This document shows, piece by piece, positions 25,010 through 36,018 of a stretch of 64,000 nucleotides of DNA; the first letter of the stretch is position 1, and every line of letters starts with the position of its first letter. The notes under the pieces were generated by a model. It worked only from the letters and a program-made list of their open reading frames with translations. It ran no database searches and was not told the origin of the DNA. A program made the position numbers and the translations under genes. The DNA is from Rhynochetos jubatus (lineage: Eukaryota; Chordata; Aves; Eurypygiformes; Rhynochetidae), in NCBI GenBank assembly GCA_027574665.1, contig CM050690.1, positions 37,229,165 through 37,293,164 of the forward strand. The letters run 5' to 3'.

Positions 25010-25393
25010 AGGGCTTGTTCAGCCTGGAAAAGAGAAGGCTCCAGGGAGACCTTATAGCAGCCTTCAAGTACCTGAAGGGGTCTACAAGGAAGATGGGAGG
25101 GGGCTTTTTACAAGGGCCTGTAGTGACACGACAAGGGCTAATGGATTTAAATTGAAAGCAGGGAGATTCAGATTGGATATCAGGAAGAAATTCTTCACGG
25201 CAAGGATGGTGAGGCACTGGAACAGGTTGCCCAGAGAAGGTGTGGATGCCCCATCCCTGGAAGTGTTTAAGGCCAGGCTGGATGAGGCTTTGAGCAACCT
25301 GGTCTAGTGGAAAGTGCCCCTGCCCATGGCAGGGGGGTTGGAACTAGATGGTCTTTAAGGTTCTTTCCAATCTAAACCATTCTATGATTCTAC
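25010..25393 (+). mobile_element. CR1 LINE, 5'-truncated 3' end
   Basis: CR1 retrotransposons end in a short ORF2 C-terminus and a 3' UTR terminating in ATTCTATG-like octamers. Both are present. The ORF2 tail begins in one frame at 25015 (LFSLEKRRLQ type), then shifts near the GGGG at about 25080, where one base appears lost. It continues as RFRLDIRKKFFTA, HWNRLPRE and SLEVFKARLDEALSNL to a stop at 25305-25307. The 3' UTR carries GGTTGGAACTAGATGGTCTT and closes CCATTCTATGATTCTAC. Only about 384 bp of the roughly 4.5-kb element is present. This is the best preserved LINE in the window, non-autonomous and inactive. Confidence 0.95.
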
Positions 25394-28300
25394 AGAGTAC
25401 ATGAAAATTACCTAACACGGTCATGCAGGTCAAGGAAGACTTGGTTTATGCATACTGTACAAAGCTGACGCAGACAGCTTTGCAGCACTATAATGTGTTT
25501 GTCTTTTCCTAAAAATGGCAGGTACTAGAAACTCTCAGGACTAACATTACACAGCATTAATCTAGAAATTCTTACCATATGAAAGAAGTTTTTTGATATC
25601 CTGGAGCTGGAGAAATGCTTTCTCTTTGATATTATACCTTCAGCATCAAAGGTAAGACACACAAGCAAAGAAAAACAGAACATGACCAAATCTTTGCCTG
25701 TGCTCCAATGACCCCTGTGCTGACTACCCAATAAATCCATAAACACACACAGAAAGCCAGAGCTGCTGTAAATTGCAAAAGATGCTACCCCGATCATGTC
25801 AAGGACAAATTGTAGGAAAAGAAACAGAGTGGATGTTTTCTCCAGTTCTCCAGTATAACAACAAATATAGCCTGCACAAATTACAAGGCCTGCTCTGACA
25901 AATACTGCAACCACCAAGAGGATTCCAGACCAATTTTCTTCCTCCACTTCCTTCCCTTACTCTTTTGTAAAGTAATACAACTCTAATACAGAAAATATAG
26001 AAAAATTAAAAAAAAAAAAAAGATATAATCAGCTTTATTGTATTTTTCATAGCAGCAATCAAAGCAATATCTTTTTCTTTCTTTAATTCATGAAGAAAAA
26101 AATAAGGAAAAATTGATTATATACACAGTCGGGGAACAAGACTGGTGCATGTCTAAGGAGGAAAGAAAATACCAGCATAAAACTGATTCATCAGCAAAAC
26201 TTTTATGAGAAAAGGGCACCTGACATATCTGTTCAATATTGGAAATCTTCTTTAATTTACTCACTGTAACAACTCTCACAAACTTGCATCTTTTATAAGA
26301 GACAAGGCTCATCAGGACATCATTTTACAAATTTCTCTACTGCCCTTCTGGTGTGTATTTCCACTTATTTCTTACAATAAACTGGCCAGTCTATGATTGC
26401 TCTTTCCAGCACAATTTTCATGGAGTCATATGCTCATTTCAAGGTCACGCTCATTGCACTCCCCTGAGGTAATTTGTTTGGTGTAGAAGTGGCTTCTGCT
26501 TTTCTTATGGTCCTTGTGTTCACACTGCCAGAACCTCATCTCATCTGTGTAGCAGCTTTCTTATTCTGCAGTAATTTCCAGCCTGACTTCTCAAAGGTCT
26601 CTGCAGACTTTATGAACTCAGGCCACCTCACCCCTCCCTGGCCTTCGGAAGTGGGGAACCACAACTACCAGACCGAGCATCCTGCCTGATGCTGCACGGG
26701 AAAGCCTAAAAGAGAACTGAGAAATGAGCCCAGACCACAAAAATCTTATGCTTTGTTGAACAGAATGGAAAAGGTTTTGATGAATCTCTGTACGCAATGA
26801 ACTTTTTACTTCCAGCTCAATCCACGGGTGAAGGTGGTTCACTGGGTATTATGTTCAAAGGTTTTGTGTGTCTGTAAAAAAGAAGCCAAAAGAGCAGAGG
26901 GATGGGGAGCAAAGTGAGCGAGAAAGCCGAATCACTAGACACAGCCACAGTAGCAACAGCAGCCTGACCCTGAGAAAAAGCTGATGGAGAGCGGGCTTTG
27001 GGGCTGAACAATAGCTAGGAAGGTGACAAAGCCAGAAGTGAAGAGGCTGGTTCCTGCTGTGCAGCTCCCACTGTACTGAGGGAAACAGAATTTTCCTGTT
27101 ATTTTCAAATGTGCAGGATTGCAATAAAAGTACCTGACTCTGCCTTAAGTTTCTCCCACTGCTGTTTTTCCCAAAAGGCTGTTATGAGACAAACCAAACT
27201 CTTCTCACATTTTCATGGGAATGAAGAATGATATGGCAGGGGGAAGACTAGTATCTTGGCTCAAATTAATCACGTTTTTCCTATTAGTCTCTCCAGACAG
27301 CCATTACTTTCTCTTCCTCTTGTGTCTCTTCACTCCTATCACTCCCACGTATATTCCTTTGGAGGCTCTGAGGCTTTGGCACCTGAGAGTCACAGCTCTC
27401 CTCCTCAGGACTTTTCACGACTTTGCCTCCTCAGGAAACTTTGTCATTTCTTTTCTCTGTATTGTATTCCTCACCAAGCCATCATGCCCTTCCAGACATC
27501 TCAGACAGGAACATGGTGATCTTCCACACCCCAGGTAAGTGGGAGATGATCATATATTATTTTTCCCATCTCAGGTAAGGAGGTGGGAAAGAAATTTTCA
27601 TTTCTTTCCTTCTATTCTTCCCCTAAGTAAGGATGATGCCATTTTCTTCTGCAGCCAGGGTGTGAAAAGGGGCCGTGATTGAAGCCAACATCCCAGCCTC
27701 TGACTGCCTCCGAGCACTGCGCTTTCATACAGCATAAGCTGATGTTACAGCCATTCCTCCCACCCAGCTGACAGACAAAATGTTCAAGGGGTCCCGAATC
27801 ACAGGGGAAATATTTCTGTGAAAGACACAGACGTATTTCTTACACTGAGCATCATTAGCCATCCCCAGCGTGGAGATCAAGAGGACAGTATTAGGCAATT
27901 GACACTGGCTGATCGATTGCTGTAGGGTCACGTCTAACAGCTGACTGGTCTGGTAACGCGTGACCTTTCACATCCATAAAACCAGCACCAGGAACACACA
28001 GAGCTGCTAAACCCAATTTTCTACATCTCTGTGGATTCATCCTGCACACAGTTGAGGGTAGCCAGTGGCAAGCCACATGGAAGATTTCACCACCACCCTG
28101 AGTCCAAACCCCATGACTACAAATTTAGCTAAGTGCTAAACAAAACCTCTCAACCTGGTAATAGCCCGTGTTAATTTACTGACTCCCACACTGTTAAAGC
28201 CTTTTCAGCAGCAGACTGGAGAGAAAAGCTGTCTTGTTCTTGCCTGCAGGGGTGTTTTGATCACCTGAAACTTTATCTACACTGACAAGACAGCAGTGAA

Positions 28301-29599
28301 CAAGTGTCACAGCATTTTTATTCAGATCTCCACCACACCTTAGGAGTGCTTCCTATATCTCTGGGGGCTACAAGAGAGGAAACAAGAACACAGAAAATAA
28401 AACACACCATTCTGACTTCCCACCCAACTTTGGCAATGGCTAAACATCCAGCAGGCAAGATACACGATCAGATTAGCCAAAATTATATGAACTCCCCCTT
28501 CTCAGAATGAAAGATCCAAACCAAAGGTTCTGTGCATGTCCAGGGAGAGGGCTGAAGGCAGCAATGTGTGTGTGCAAGAGTCAGACTACAGCTGCCACTC
28601 CCCTGCAAAATAAGAAATAACCAAGCAACAAATAAAATATATATGAAAAGAATTTATTTAGCCACTGTAAGTAAGTTGTAGAATCACTTCTTCATTTCAT
28701 GTTGGATAAAATATTCAATGGTTCCTCCAGCCCTCTCCTATTCTTTCAGCTGAGGAGACACAGAGCATTGTCAGCAGAGGCAGCTGCTCAGGGGGCTGAG
28801 GCAGCCTTGCCATCTGCCCACAGCCGATCAGCTCATCCCTGATGGGGGTGAATATGGCCTCAGTGGGGGGAAAGAAAAATAAATGCACTGACTTTACACC
28901 AAACAAACCTGAACCACATTTTAGGAGAAGAGTCACAGTACACAGACAGGTACAAAACTGAGGGGAAGTACTTTACAGTCAAACAGCAAAAAAATTAAGA
29001 CTGAAGTCCCTATCACACGTGCAATTAACCTCTGCAACAGACCTTGCTGAAAGGATTGGAAATCCCAAGGAAACTGACTTAATACAACTGTATGAATTTA
29101 TCCCAAAGAAGAAAACACTACCAGGGCAAACCATTGTATATTCTTCCCAGCATGCCTCACTGAGGAGAAAAGCAGCACTCAATGAACTCATTTTTACTTT
29201 ACAGACTTCACTCAAGACACAGTCAAATTCGTAGATAAACCACTTATCAAAGGATCCTACAATGTCCATCCTTCAAGCATTAACATAAGATGCTCCTCTA
29301 GTCCAGTACATCTTACGTGTGCTGCAGGTTGTATGATTTTATATTCTGTGTCACTACATAAGCCACTGCACGCAAGCTGGGGTATTTCCAGGGATTTCAA
29401 ATCCCTTAATAAAAAGACGTTGCCAAAGTGTAAGTTTTAAATAGTACAAATATGTTATCTATTTCAATATTCTATTTCCTAAAGACAGATAAAGTAAAGA
29501 ACACACTGCACTGTGTGAACAACCATAAGATTATTCTGAAATTTCAAAAAGCCTCACAAAAGGAGAAGTAAAACTCCTTTACTCTAATAAAACTGTTCC
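25394..29599. other. Non-coding DNA, no supported gene
   Basis: The minus-strand frame 25525-25947 (140 codons) reads as hydrophobic, with several stretches that would score as membrane segments, but has no known family or splice context. A14 lies at 26008-26021. Frames at 26817-27538 overlap on both strands and are compatible with chance. No LTR or LINE is recognised. Confidence 0.5.
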
Positions 29600-30060
29600 T
29601 CATTGTAAACATCTAATATATAATCACAGCTGGGATCCATTCCAGCTGTCATGCTAGGAGATTGACATTTCATGGGTTAATGCACATGCTTTTTATCATA
29701 TGACAATGGTAAGGAATCATAAAATTCTACGTTTACCTAACAGTCAACAAATATTTTTAGTAGCAGTCATATTTAAAATGATACTATTTATGAAGTTGCT
29801 CTTACGCTAGCCATTTCTGAGGCAAGTGCCTGTCTGTCTGAGACTCCCCTTCTGTCTCTCTCCTGGCAACAATAACCAGCTTTCTTGACCGACGTCTAAA
29901 AATCTGTGATTATGTTTTGGCTCTAGTTGCCAGCAAAAATGAGGTTAGTGCTTTAACCCTCAGTGATGTTTGTCTGTATTGGACAGCTGGTGGTCCTGTT
30001 TAAGAAATGCTCAGATATCAAGGGTGTCATGCTCGATTAATTAGACGACAATTGAAATTC
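29600..30060. promoter_or_regulatory. Candidate enhancer-like element
   Basis: Repeat-free, mixed-composition sequence with TTAATTAG (about 30036-30043), CAGCTG-type E-boxes and short symmetric motifs. It has the look of a vertebrate conserved non-coding element but nothing in the window alone proves it. Confidence 0.25.
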
Positions 30061-31839
30061 AGTGTTGGTAACTGTAAGATGGAGACCTCTAAAGGAAAAA
30101 CCCTTCCTATATACATATACATACATACAGAGTGATGAACACCAAGTTCATTCTGAAAAGTAAAGGCTTTGCATGCATTCTGGACAGCGTCATTAAAATG
30201 ACACTTCAAGAGTAAGAATACAAGTCCTGACAACCAGGTCAGTGGCAAGCTTCTAGCATCCACGGATTGACCAGAATTCAACACTTTGTTTTCAGGAAGC
30301 AAAGACGACTTCATGGCCCAATCACAACACTCCCATACCAAGGTGGAGCCTTATCTGTCTGGGGACTGTGTTGTCCAGCTGGTCCAAATGATATGTTATC
30401 CTGCTCCTGACTCTTAGCAGTACTGGAAGTAATATATGTCCTATTCTTAGTTGTCTGAGATTGGAACTGGGAAGTTGTCAGGTTAATAAGCCTTCTGAGG
30501 AATGCATTATCATTAGCTGTTACAATTCTGGATATTCTTATTAGCTATCAGTGTCCCACCCTTTTTGTGACTCAAACTAACTTTCGTTTCAACATCATCT
30601 TTTAGAGAAGACTTTGCAGGTTTAATTAACACAGTATGAAAAAGCATTTCCTTCCCTTTGTTCTTAGCCCACAGTAGAATTTAGCTGTAATGAGTCAACT
30701 TGAAACCTGCATTTCCTAAAACACTGGCATTTGTCTCTATTTCTGAATATTTAATTCTAGAACCAGCCTCAGACGTGTGGATCTCAAATTCAATTCATCT
30801 AAATTCAGCCTCTGTAGTCAAGAGATTAAAAGGAATTTCTTGTCTTCTTTCTTTTTACCACTCTGGCATTGCTACAAGAAAGGCCAATGACCTTAAGACA
30901 GTGATTTTTCTTCCATGGATTTTGTTCCCACATATTCCCTTCCCACAGCCTCACCCCAGCCAAAAACTGAGTAAAAAGAAAGTGATTTTTTCCTTGAATC
31001 AAGTCAATCAACTGCAGAACAGCTTATGACAGAAGAGGTACTATTTGGCCATGTAGTCAAGATGTTGTTTATCTCATTAGAGGGTTTTTCTGGTTGTGCA
31101 AGGCCTTGCAGAACAGGAGAAGCCAGAACTGCTGTAGGCAAGAATCAGTTTTCCCTAATTCACATCCCATCAGAGCTCACGCCAGAGCTCTGCAGGCATC
31201 TACATGGGTATCTCCAGCAGACTTCCCACTCCACCAGACAGAAGCCTGTTCCTTTACTACTTTCTTGGCAGCAGTCCTGGTTTTCTTGCTCTATTCCTTG
31301 TTTAAGCGAATTTTGGGCAAGCGAATAGGAAGAAATAAAAACATAGGGATTTGTCTTCCTCCCTGATGTTTCATCCCACCATTTTTGCATGCTAATTCTG
31401 GTCTCTAAACCAAGGGTTAGCAAGCCTTGCCTTTTTGTTTAATCACGCCTGGATGTATAAAGCCAGGAGTCCTTGACCAGCCAGTTCCGAAGCCTCTCAT
31501 GCCTGTCAGTGAAGAGACGTTTCTTTTGTATGACATACTATTTTAAATATGGCACTACACAGCTTTCACGGGCAGAGATTCTGCCTTACTCTGCCTCATC
31601 CAGAGCTGAAAATTCTTCGAGATACTGTGTGCATGTACAGACATACGTACAGTACAAGTATACGCAGTATACGCACAAACACAAGTGAGCTGAGACAACA
31701 GCCCTAAAACTTTTAAAGGCAGCTACCCACCAGGCACCAACCTCCACACAAAAGGGGGAAGAAAAACAGAGGTGTAGGGTAATCCGTGTGAGCAAAGCAG
31801 AGCACAGTAAGCAAAGCATGAGGAGGCCCAACCCAGGGG
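30061..31839. other. Non-coding DNA upstream of CpG island
   Basis: Frames up to 109 codons (30700-31029) with no domain. 31630-31685 is rich in alternating purine-pyrimidine steps (GTACATAC-like). If the CpG island is a plus-strand promoter, 31.4-31.8 kb is its proximal upstream region; I see no convincing TATA box there. Confidence 0.45.
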
Positions 31840-31916
31840 CTGCAGCAGCAGGACGCCCCGACCCGCCACCACCCCCTGAACACCGCAGCAGCCGCGTTCA
31901 TCTCCTCCAACAGTCT

Positions 31917-31928
31917 TCCAAGGTGAGC
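31917..31928 (+). promoter_or_regulatory. Candidate splice donor 1
   Basis: CCAAG followed by GTGAGC matches the vertebrate U1 donor consensus, with the exon ending at 31922. A plus-strand frame is open upstream from 31788, but its proline/alanine-rich sequence is probably 5' UTR if transcribed. Confidence 0.35.
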
Positions 31929-32313
31929 GGCGCAAGGTTCCTTCTCAAGCACCAGAGCAAGCGGCATTACCAGCTCCGCTGCACCGACAGAAAATTAACA
32001 AGCATGCTCCCCAGCCGACTCCACGCCGATGAACCCGCCGCCTGTCAGCTGGCATCCTCGCCGGCGGGAAGCAGCAGCTGGGGCAACCGGCGGTACATGC
32101 TGTCTGACAGCACCCTCTCCAGAGGCCTGATATTATTACAGCCCGCACCTCTCCACGCGTTGAATTAACTTGTTCTGACTGTGTGACAGCTCTGACGACT
32201 GCCCGCCCGGACGCAAGAAGCCAGGGTCACATGCTGCTGCATGCATGGCCTGTCACCAACCGTGCCACTAAGGCCAGACAAAACCTTGTCAGGGGAGACA
32301 GACTCCTCCGGAG

Positions 32314-32325
32314 GCAGAGGTAAGC
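32314..32325 (+). promoter_or_regulatory. Candidate splice donor 2
   Basis: GCAGAG followed by GTAAGC is close to the full donor consensus, with the exon ending at 32319. It lies in the same CpG island and orientation as donor 1. Confidence 0.35.
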
Positions 32326-32530
32326 GGCTCGACGCGTGGCACAGCTTGCGAGGGTTTTGTTCAGTTCAAGGGCAGTATCCTCTGACAGGAGAGCGGGATG
32401 TAGGCGGGAAGGCGTGCACTGGCACACGCAGAGAGAGGACAGGGGGGGCTGGCGGCCCTGGCTGCGGGGGCAAAGGCGGGAAAGGTGGCAGGGACCTGGC
32501 TTGAGACTCGTGGTAAACGAGGCAACGAAA

Positions 32531-34689
32531 ATAAACTTCCCATCCTCCCCACAAGCCTGCATCAGAAGAAAAAAAAAATCAAAGGTGGCCAGGGGAAAGC
32601 ATGTCCTCCCACTTTGAGGCTATGTTCTGGATGTGCCCAGAAGTGAAGCTAGGGAGCAGGGCAAATGAGCTTCCAAAGGCAAGAGCCCTGTTGAATTTAG
32701 CAGCCAGCACTTGCTGCAGCAGACACCTCTGCTCATGGTAGGCTTGGCACAGCCAGTCAAACCTGGCAGAAAAACTCTTTAAATTCAAATTTTTCCTTCT
32801 TTGCCTTCACTGATGAGCCAACATCCTAAACATGAAGCCCACGGGTGATTGTGCTCTGACAGTACTTGGAAAGGGAGCTCCTAGAGAGTACGCTCTGCCC
32901 TGGATTTCAGCTGTGCTGGAAGGGGGACAGAGTGGTATGGTGAAAAACAAATACCATTTGTTGTCTCCTTTGGATTTGAATTATAGCATGTTTCCTCTCT
33001 AAACACTGTCTACCCTAAAGTACCAAGGAAATTGCTTTACTCACTGTATTATTTGCCACCAAAGTACTACGTGACAGAGAGATACAGCTTTTTTTCCTAC
33101 TCGAATGAAAACATTCAGCTTACCAAGCATATTTGATCAGGATATATTGAAAGCACTTACTGGAAATAAGTGCTTCCAATACTTTGGAAGGCATATTTAG
33201 TCCAGATATGGTCTGGCAGCTTCACATTCCTGCCATGACACAAAGAAGCTTTCCCACAGGTCAAACACCTATGTAAATGGAAGTTACAGCTGCTGTACGT
33301 TACCAGCATAGTACAGAACAGCTGGAATATGCTGCTTTGGCCCACTGACTTTGCTGATATAGGGAAAAGGGAGAATAGGCTTAAGACAGGTAGCATGTTA
33401 TTAAAAAAAACAAAAACAAATCCACACATTTTCTATGAGCTCTGCAAACAAAACTAACTAATGGAAAGGGTTTTAGCACCATCCAGAGTAAATTAAATGT
33501 TATTTTATATCTTTATCTCATCAGTAATAAAAATGAGTTTAAATAGACACTAATGAACATGTATTTAAAAAGCAGCCTTTAATGCAACTAATCTCTAAGT
33601 TTTAAGGGAAAACATATCACTCCGAGACAATTAATTATAAGAGAGGATTTCTGTATCTTGAGTCCCAGGCCATCAGTGACCAAATGTTATCCTTTATAGC
33701 TACTGTATGGAAACAATTAGTACCCTTAATCCAAAAAAAAGGTCTCAAAGCTCTATCTTCCATGAACTGTCAAGATGTCATTGAACTAATAATAAGTCTC
33801 TTTCTGCTTATTTTAAAAAACATATTTGGAAACTTAAATCTTGTAATTTAGTTAAATGAGTAAAAGAGTTCTTTGCCAGTAGGTGCTTTTTTAAAAACTT
33901 AAAATGTAAGCAAACAAACTAACATTAGCGTCCATTTCCACAACATCACCTGGAGTAAAGTATTTCCAGGATAATATTAAAGATAGTAGTGCAGGCACTT
34001 CTAACAGCAACAGGTATGAACCAAAACCAAGAGCCAAGCATTACAGGCTTGAAGGGTTTTTCCCATTGGAGCTTTATACATGTGTTGTCATCCAGAAAAG
34101 AGCTCGATAGAGCAATCCCTTCTTGCATAGCAAGCTGTGATCTCAGGCTAACGGCTAGCCCTAACTTCCAAGAAAAGAATAGCTGATGAAAATTAAACTA
34201 CCGTCTTACATCTATTCATTCTATTCATTCACAGGAAGCCCTTGATTTTCAGAGGAAAGTCTGATGTGCAGTGAGTCAGGAGCTCCAGGAGTGGAGGATC
34301 CTGTTAGGATAATTTTCTTTCTTCTTTTTCTAAGTATTTTGTTCCATAGGCTTAATGAATTGTCATTCGCATTTCTGTCATCTCTCATTCATTATAACTG
34401 TCCAACAGAAAAAGCTTAATTTTCCACTGACCCCCTGGATTTTGGTAATTTCAGCCTTCTTCTAGTGTCTAATATTCTTTTTATTTGGAGGAAAAAAATA
34501 ATCAAGGTTATGTCTAGTCCTTAGATTCATGTAATGAAAGCCCTTTAAAACCCTGAAATGTATGCATATGCAGCTGGGAAGAGAAGGTGACCAAAGCTAA
34601 CACACCAACTTTTTCTGTCAGAATATTAATTTGAAATAATCAGGATGTTCCTGATCCTTATTTAGCACTGTGGTGGTACAGTGTGCCTG
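32531..34689. other. Non-coding DNA, no gene seen
   Basis: CpG density falls sharply after the island. 33480-33740 is AT-rich, repeat-free and has ATTAATTA-type sites, so it may be regulatory. No transposon and no domain-bearing frame. Confidence 0.5.
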
Positions 34690-35170
34690 GTCTGTAGGAG
34701 AGCTTTAACATCTCATGTTTTACACAGTATGGCCTGCTCTTCGAGCCATATATCTTTCATCTCCGCTAGCCAGCAGTTGAGAATTGCTTTCTACTACACT
34801 TCAGATTCAGAAATAACTTCTGGGGGTTTTGCCCTCCAAGGGACAGCCTCCGTGTCATTGAGCAGTGATCAATCTTCTGGTTATCATGATTTGCAACTGC
34901 CTGCAATCAATAAAAGATTTAATTATTGCACAGCCTTAATGCATAATGCCAATGGTATGATAGACCTCCTTGATCAGCGACTATCTCCTGTCTACCATGG
35001 TTTGCAGATGGAATTATACCTCTTTCTTTTTTGTGTTTGCAGCTTTAGGCACTACTGTTGACTGAAGCAATTGAAAACTGCAGAAGTGATAGTACAGTGC
35101 AACATATCGTCTGGGAACTGGAGTGTTATATGCAAGTCTCCTAACAGAGTGTTGTGAGCAGCTGATAATG
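34690..35170. promoter_or_regulatory. Candidate enhancer-like element with open frame
   Basis: Repeat-free stretch with TTTAATTATTGCAC, CTTAATGCATAATG and CAATCAAT motifs. It also contains a plus-strand frame of 126 codons (34681-35061) with no recognisable domain. The frame has no clear splice sites and ends in hydrophobic residues, so I favour a non-coding element. Conservation is untested. Confidence 0.3.
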
Positions 35171-35282
35171 ACAGTTCAGTGCATTTGAAAACATGAGCTT
35201 CTTATTTCTAACTCCAAAGAAGTTGGAACACAAATACATTGCAAAAAGAACCAACCACATAAAAAATCATTCTTAAAAAAAG

Positions 35283-36018
35283 AGTATGCTACTTCTGGAT
35301 GCCAGTGAGACCAATAATACGACCAAGATTCTCCACTTTTGCCTGGGGCCTGATGCTTTTTTCCTGGAACACGACTGCACCATTCAGCCTGGGGAATGTA
35401 AAACCCTGGTTTCATTTTCATTTCCATTTCATTGTACCGGTTCTGGCTGGGATGGAGTTCCTCTTCTTCAGAGCAGCCCGTTAAGTGCTACGTTTTGCAT
35501 TTGGGCCAAGAGCAGTCCTCATAACACGCCAATGTTTTGGCTATTGGTGAATGGTACTTGCACAGCACCAAGGCTTTCTCTGTTTCCTATACCTGCCAGC
35601 ACCAAGAGAGTTGGCTGAGGGTGGGCATGAAGCTGGGAGGGGTCACAGCTGGAACAGATGACCCCACCTGACGAAAGAGATATCCCATGTCACGTGACAT
35701 CGTGCTGAGCAATGAAAGGACAGGAGGAGGAAGGGGGAACATTTGGGGTGATGGCATTTGTCTTCCCAAAGAACTGTGACGGAGCCCTTCTTTTCTGGAG
35801 ACGGCTGAACACGTGCCTGCCCATGGGACGTAGGGAATGAATCCCTGGCTTTGCTTTGGCTGCAAGTTCATCTTGTGCTTCACCTGGTAAACTGTGTCTT
35901 CATTCATGGGTCTTCTCACCTTCCTTGTATTTTGTCCCCACCCTGGAGGGGAGGGGAGTGAGGGAGCAGGTGTGGGGTCCTTGGCTGCTGGCCAGAGTTG
36001 ACCCACCACACACATGTA
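35283..36018 (+). repeat. Inverted-duplication arm A
   Basis: This segment pairs base-for-base with 49452-50187 in reverse complement. The position sum is constant at 85470 across the whole length, so there is no indel. I count about nine substitutions before the last few bases, or close to 99% identity. It comprises 150 bp of unrecognised flank (35283-35432), one complete LTR and a few bases beyond. Sequence outside the arm does not match its partner. Confidence 0.95.
35433..36010 (+). mobile_element. Solo LTR, avian ERVL-like (copy A)
   Basis: Runs from TGTACCGGTTCTGGCTGGG to GTTGACCCACCACA (578 bp), with TG/CA ends typical of LTRs. Internal landmarks shared with LTR C, such as CTGCCCATGGGA and TTTGCTTTGGCT, place it in the same family on the plus strand. 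No internal retroviral sequence flanks it, so it is a solo LTR. The bases before it are TTCAT and those after it CACAT, a probable target duplication with two changes. Compared with LTR C, the TATAAAA position reads as a non-TATA sequence and the ATTAAA poly(A) hexamer as GGTAAA, so ordinary transcription from it looks impaired. Open frames of 110-142 codons across it are not viral genes. Confidence 0.85.

Larger units (their letters stand above)
31840..32530 (+). promoter_or_regulatory. CpG island, candidate promoter and first exon(s)
   Basis: CpG dinucleotides are rare across the window but dense here. I count about 21 between 31850 and 32095 and about 23 more up to 32530, close to the number expected for the local GC content, so the island is undepleted. 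Two plus-strand donor consensus sites lie inside: CCAAG/GTGAGC (exon end 31922) and GCAGAG/GTAAGC (exon end 32319). This fits alternative first exons of a plus-strand transcript. The overlapping open frames here are a side effect of GC richness. Which gene it could serve is unknown; an orphan or enhancer-type CpG island is the alternative. Confidence 0.55.

Noticed and set aside
25525-25947. 140-codon minus-strand frame rich in hydrophobic residues, resembling a membrane protein
   Set aside because: AT-rich DNA readily encodes hydrophobic runs; no known family, no introns or promoter visible. A codon-level conservation test would be decisive.
32227-32617. Several overlapping frames of 87-111 codons on both strands
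   Set aside because: GC-rich CpG island sequence lacks stop codons in many frames; proline/arginine-rich products with no domain.
35587-36015. 142-codon frame repeated at 49455-49883
   Set aside because: The duplicated frame is the antisense of an LTR, so the similarity reflects DNA duplication and not a gene family.
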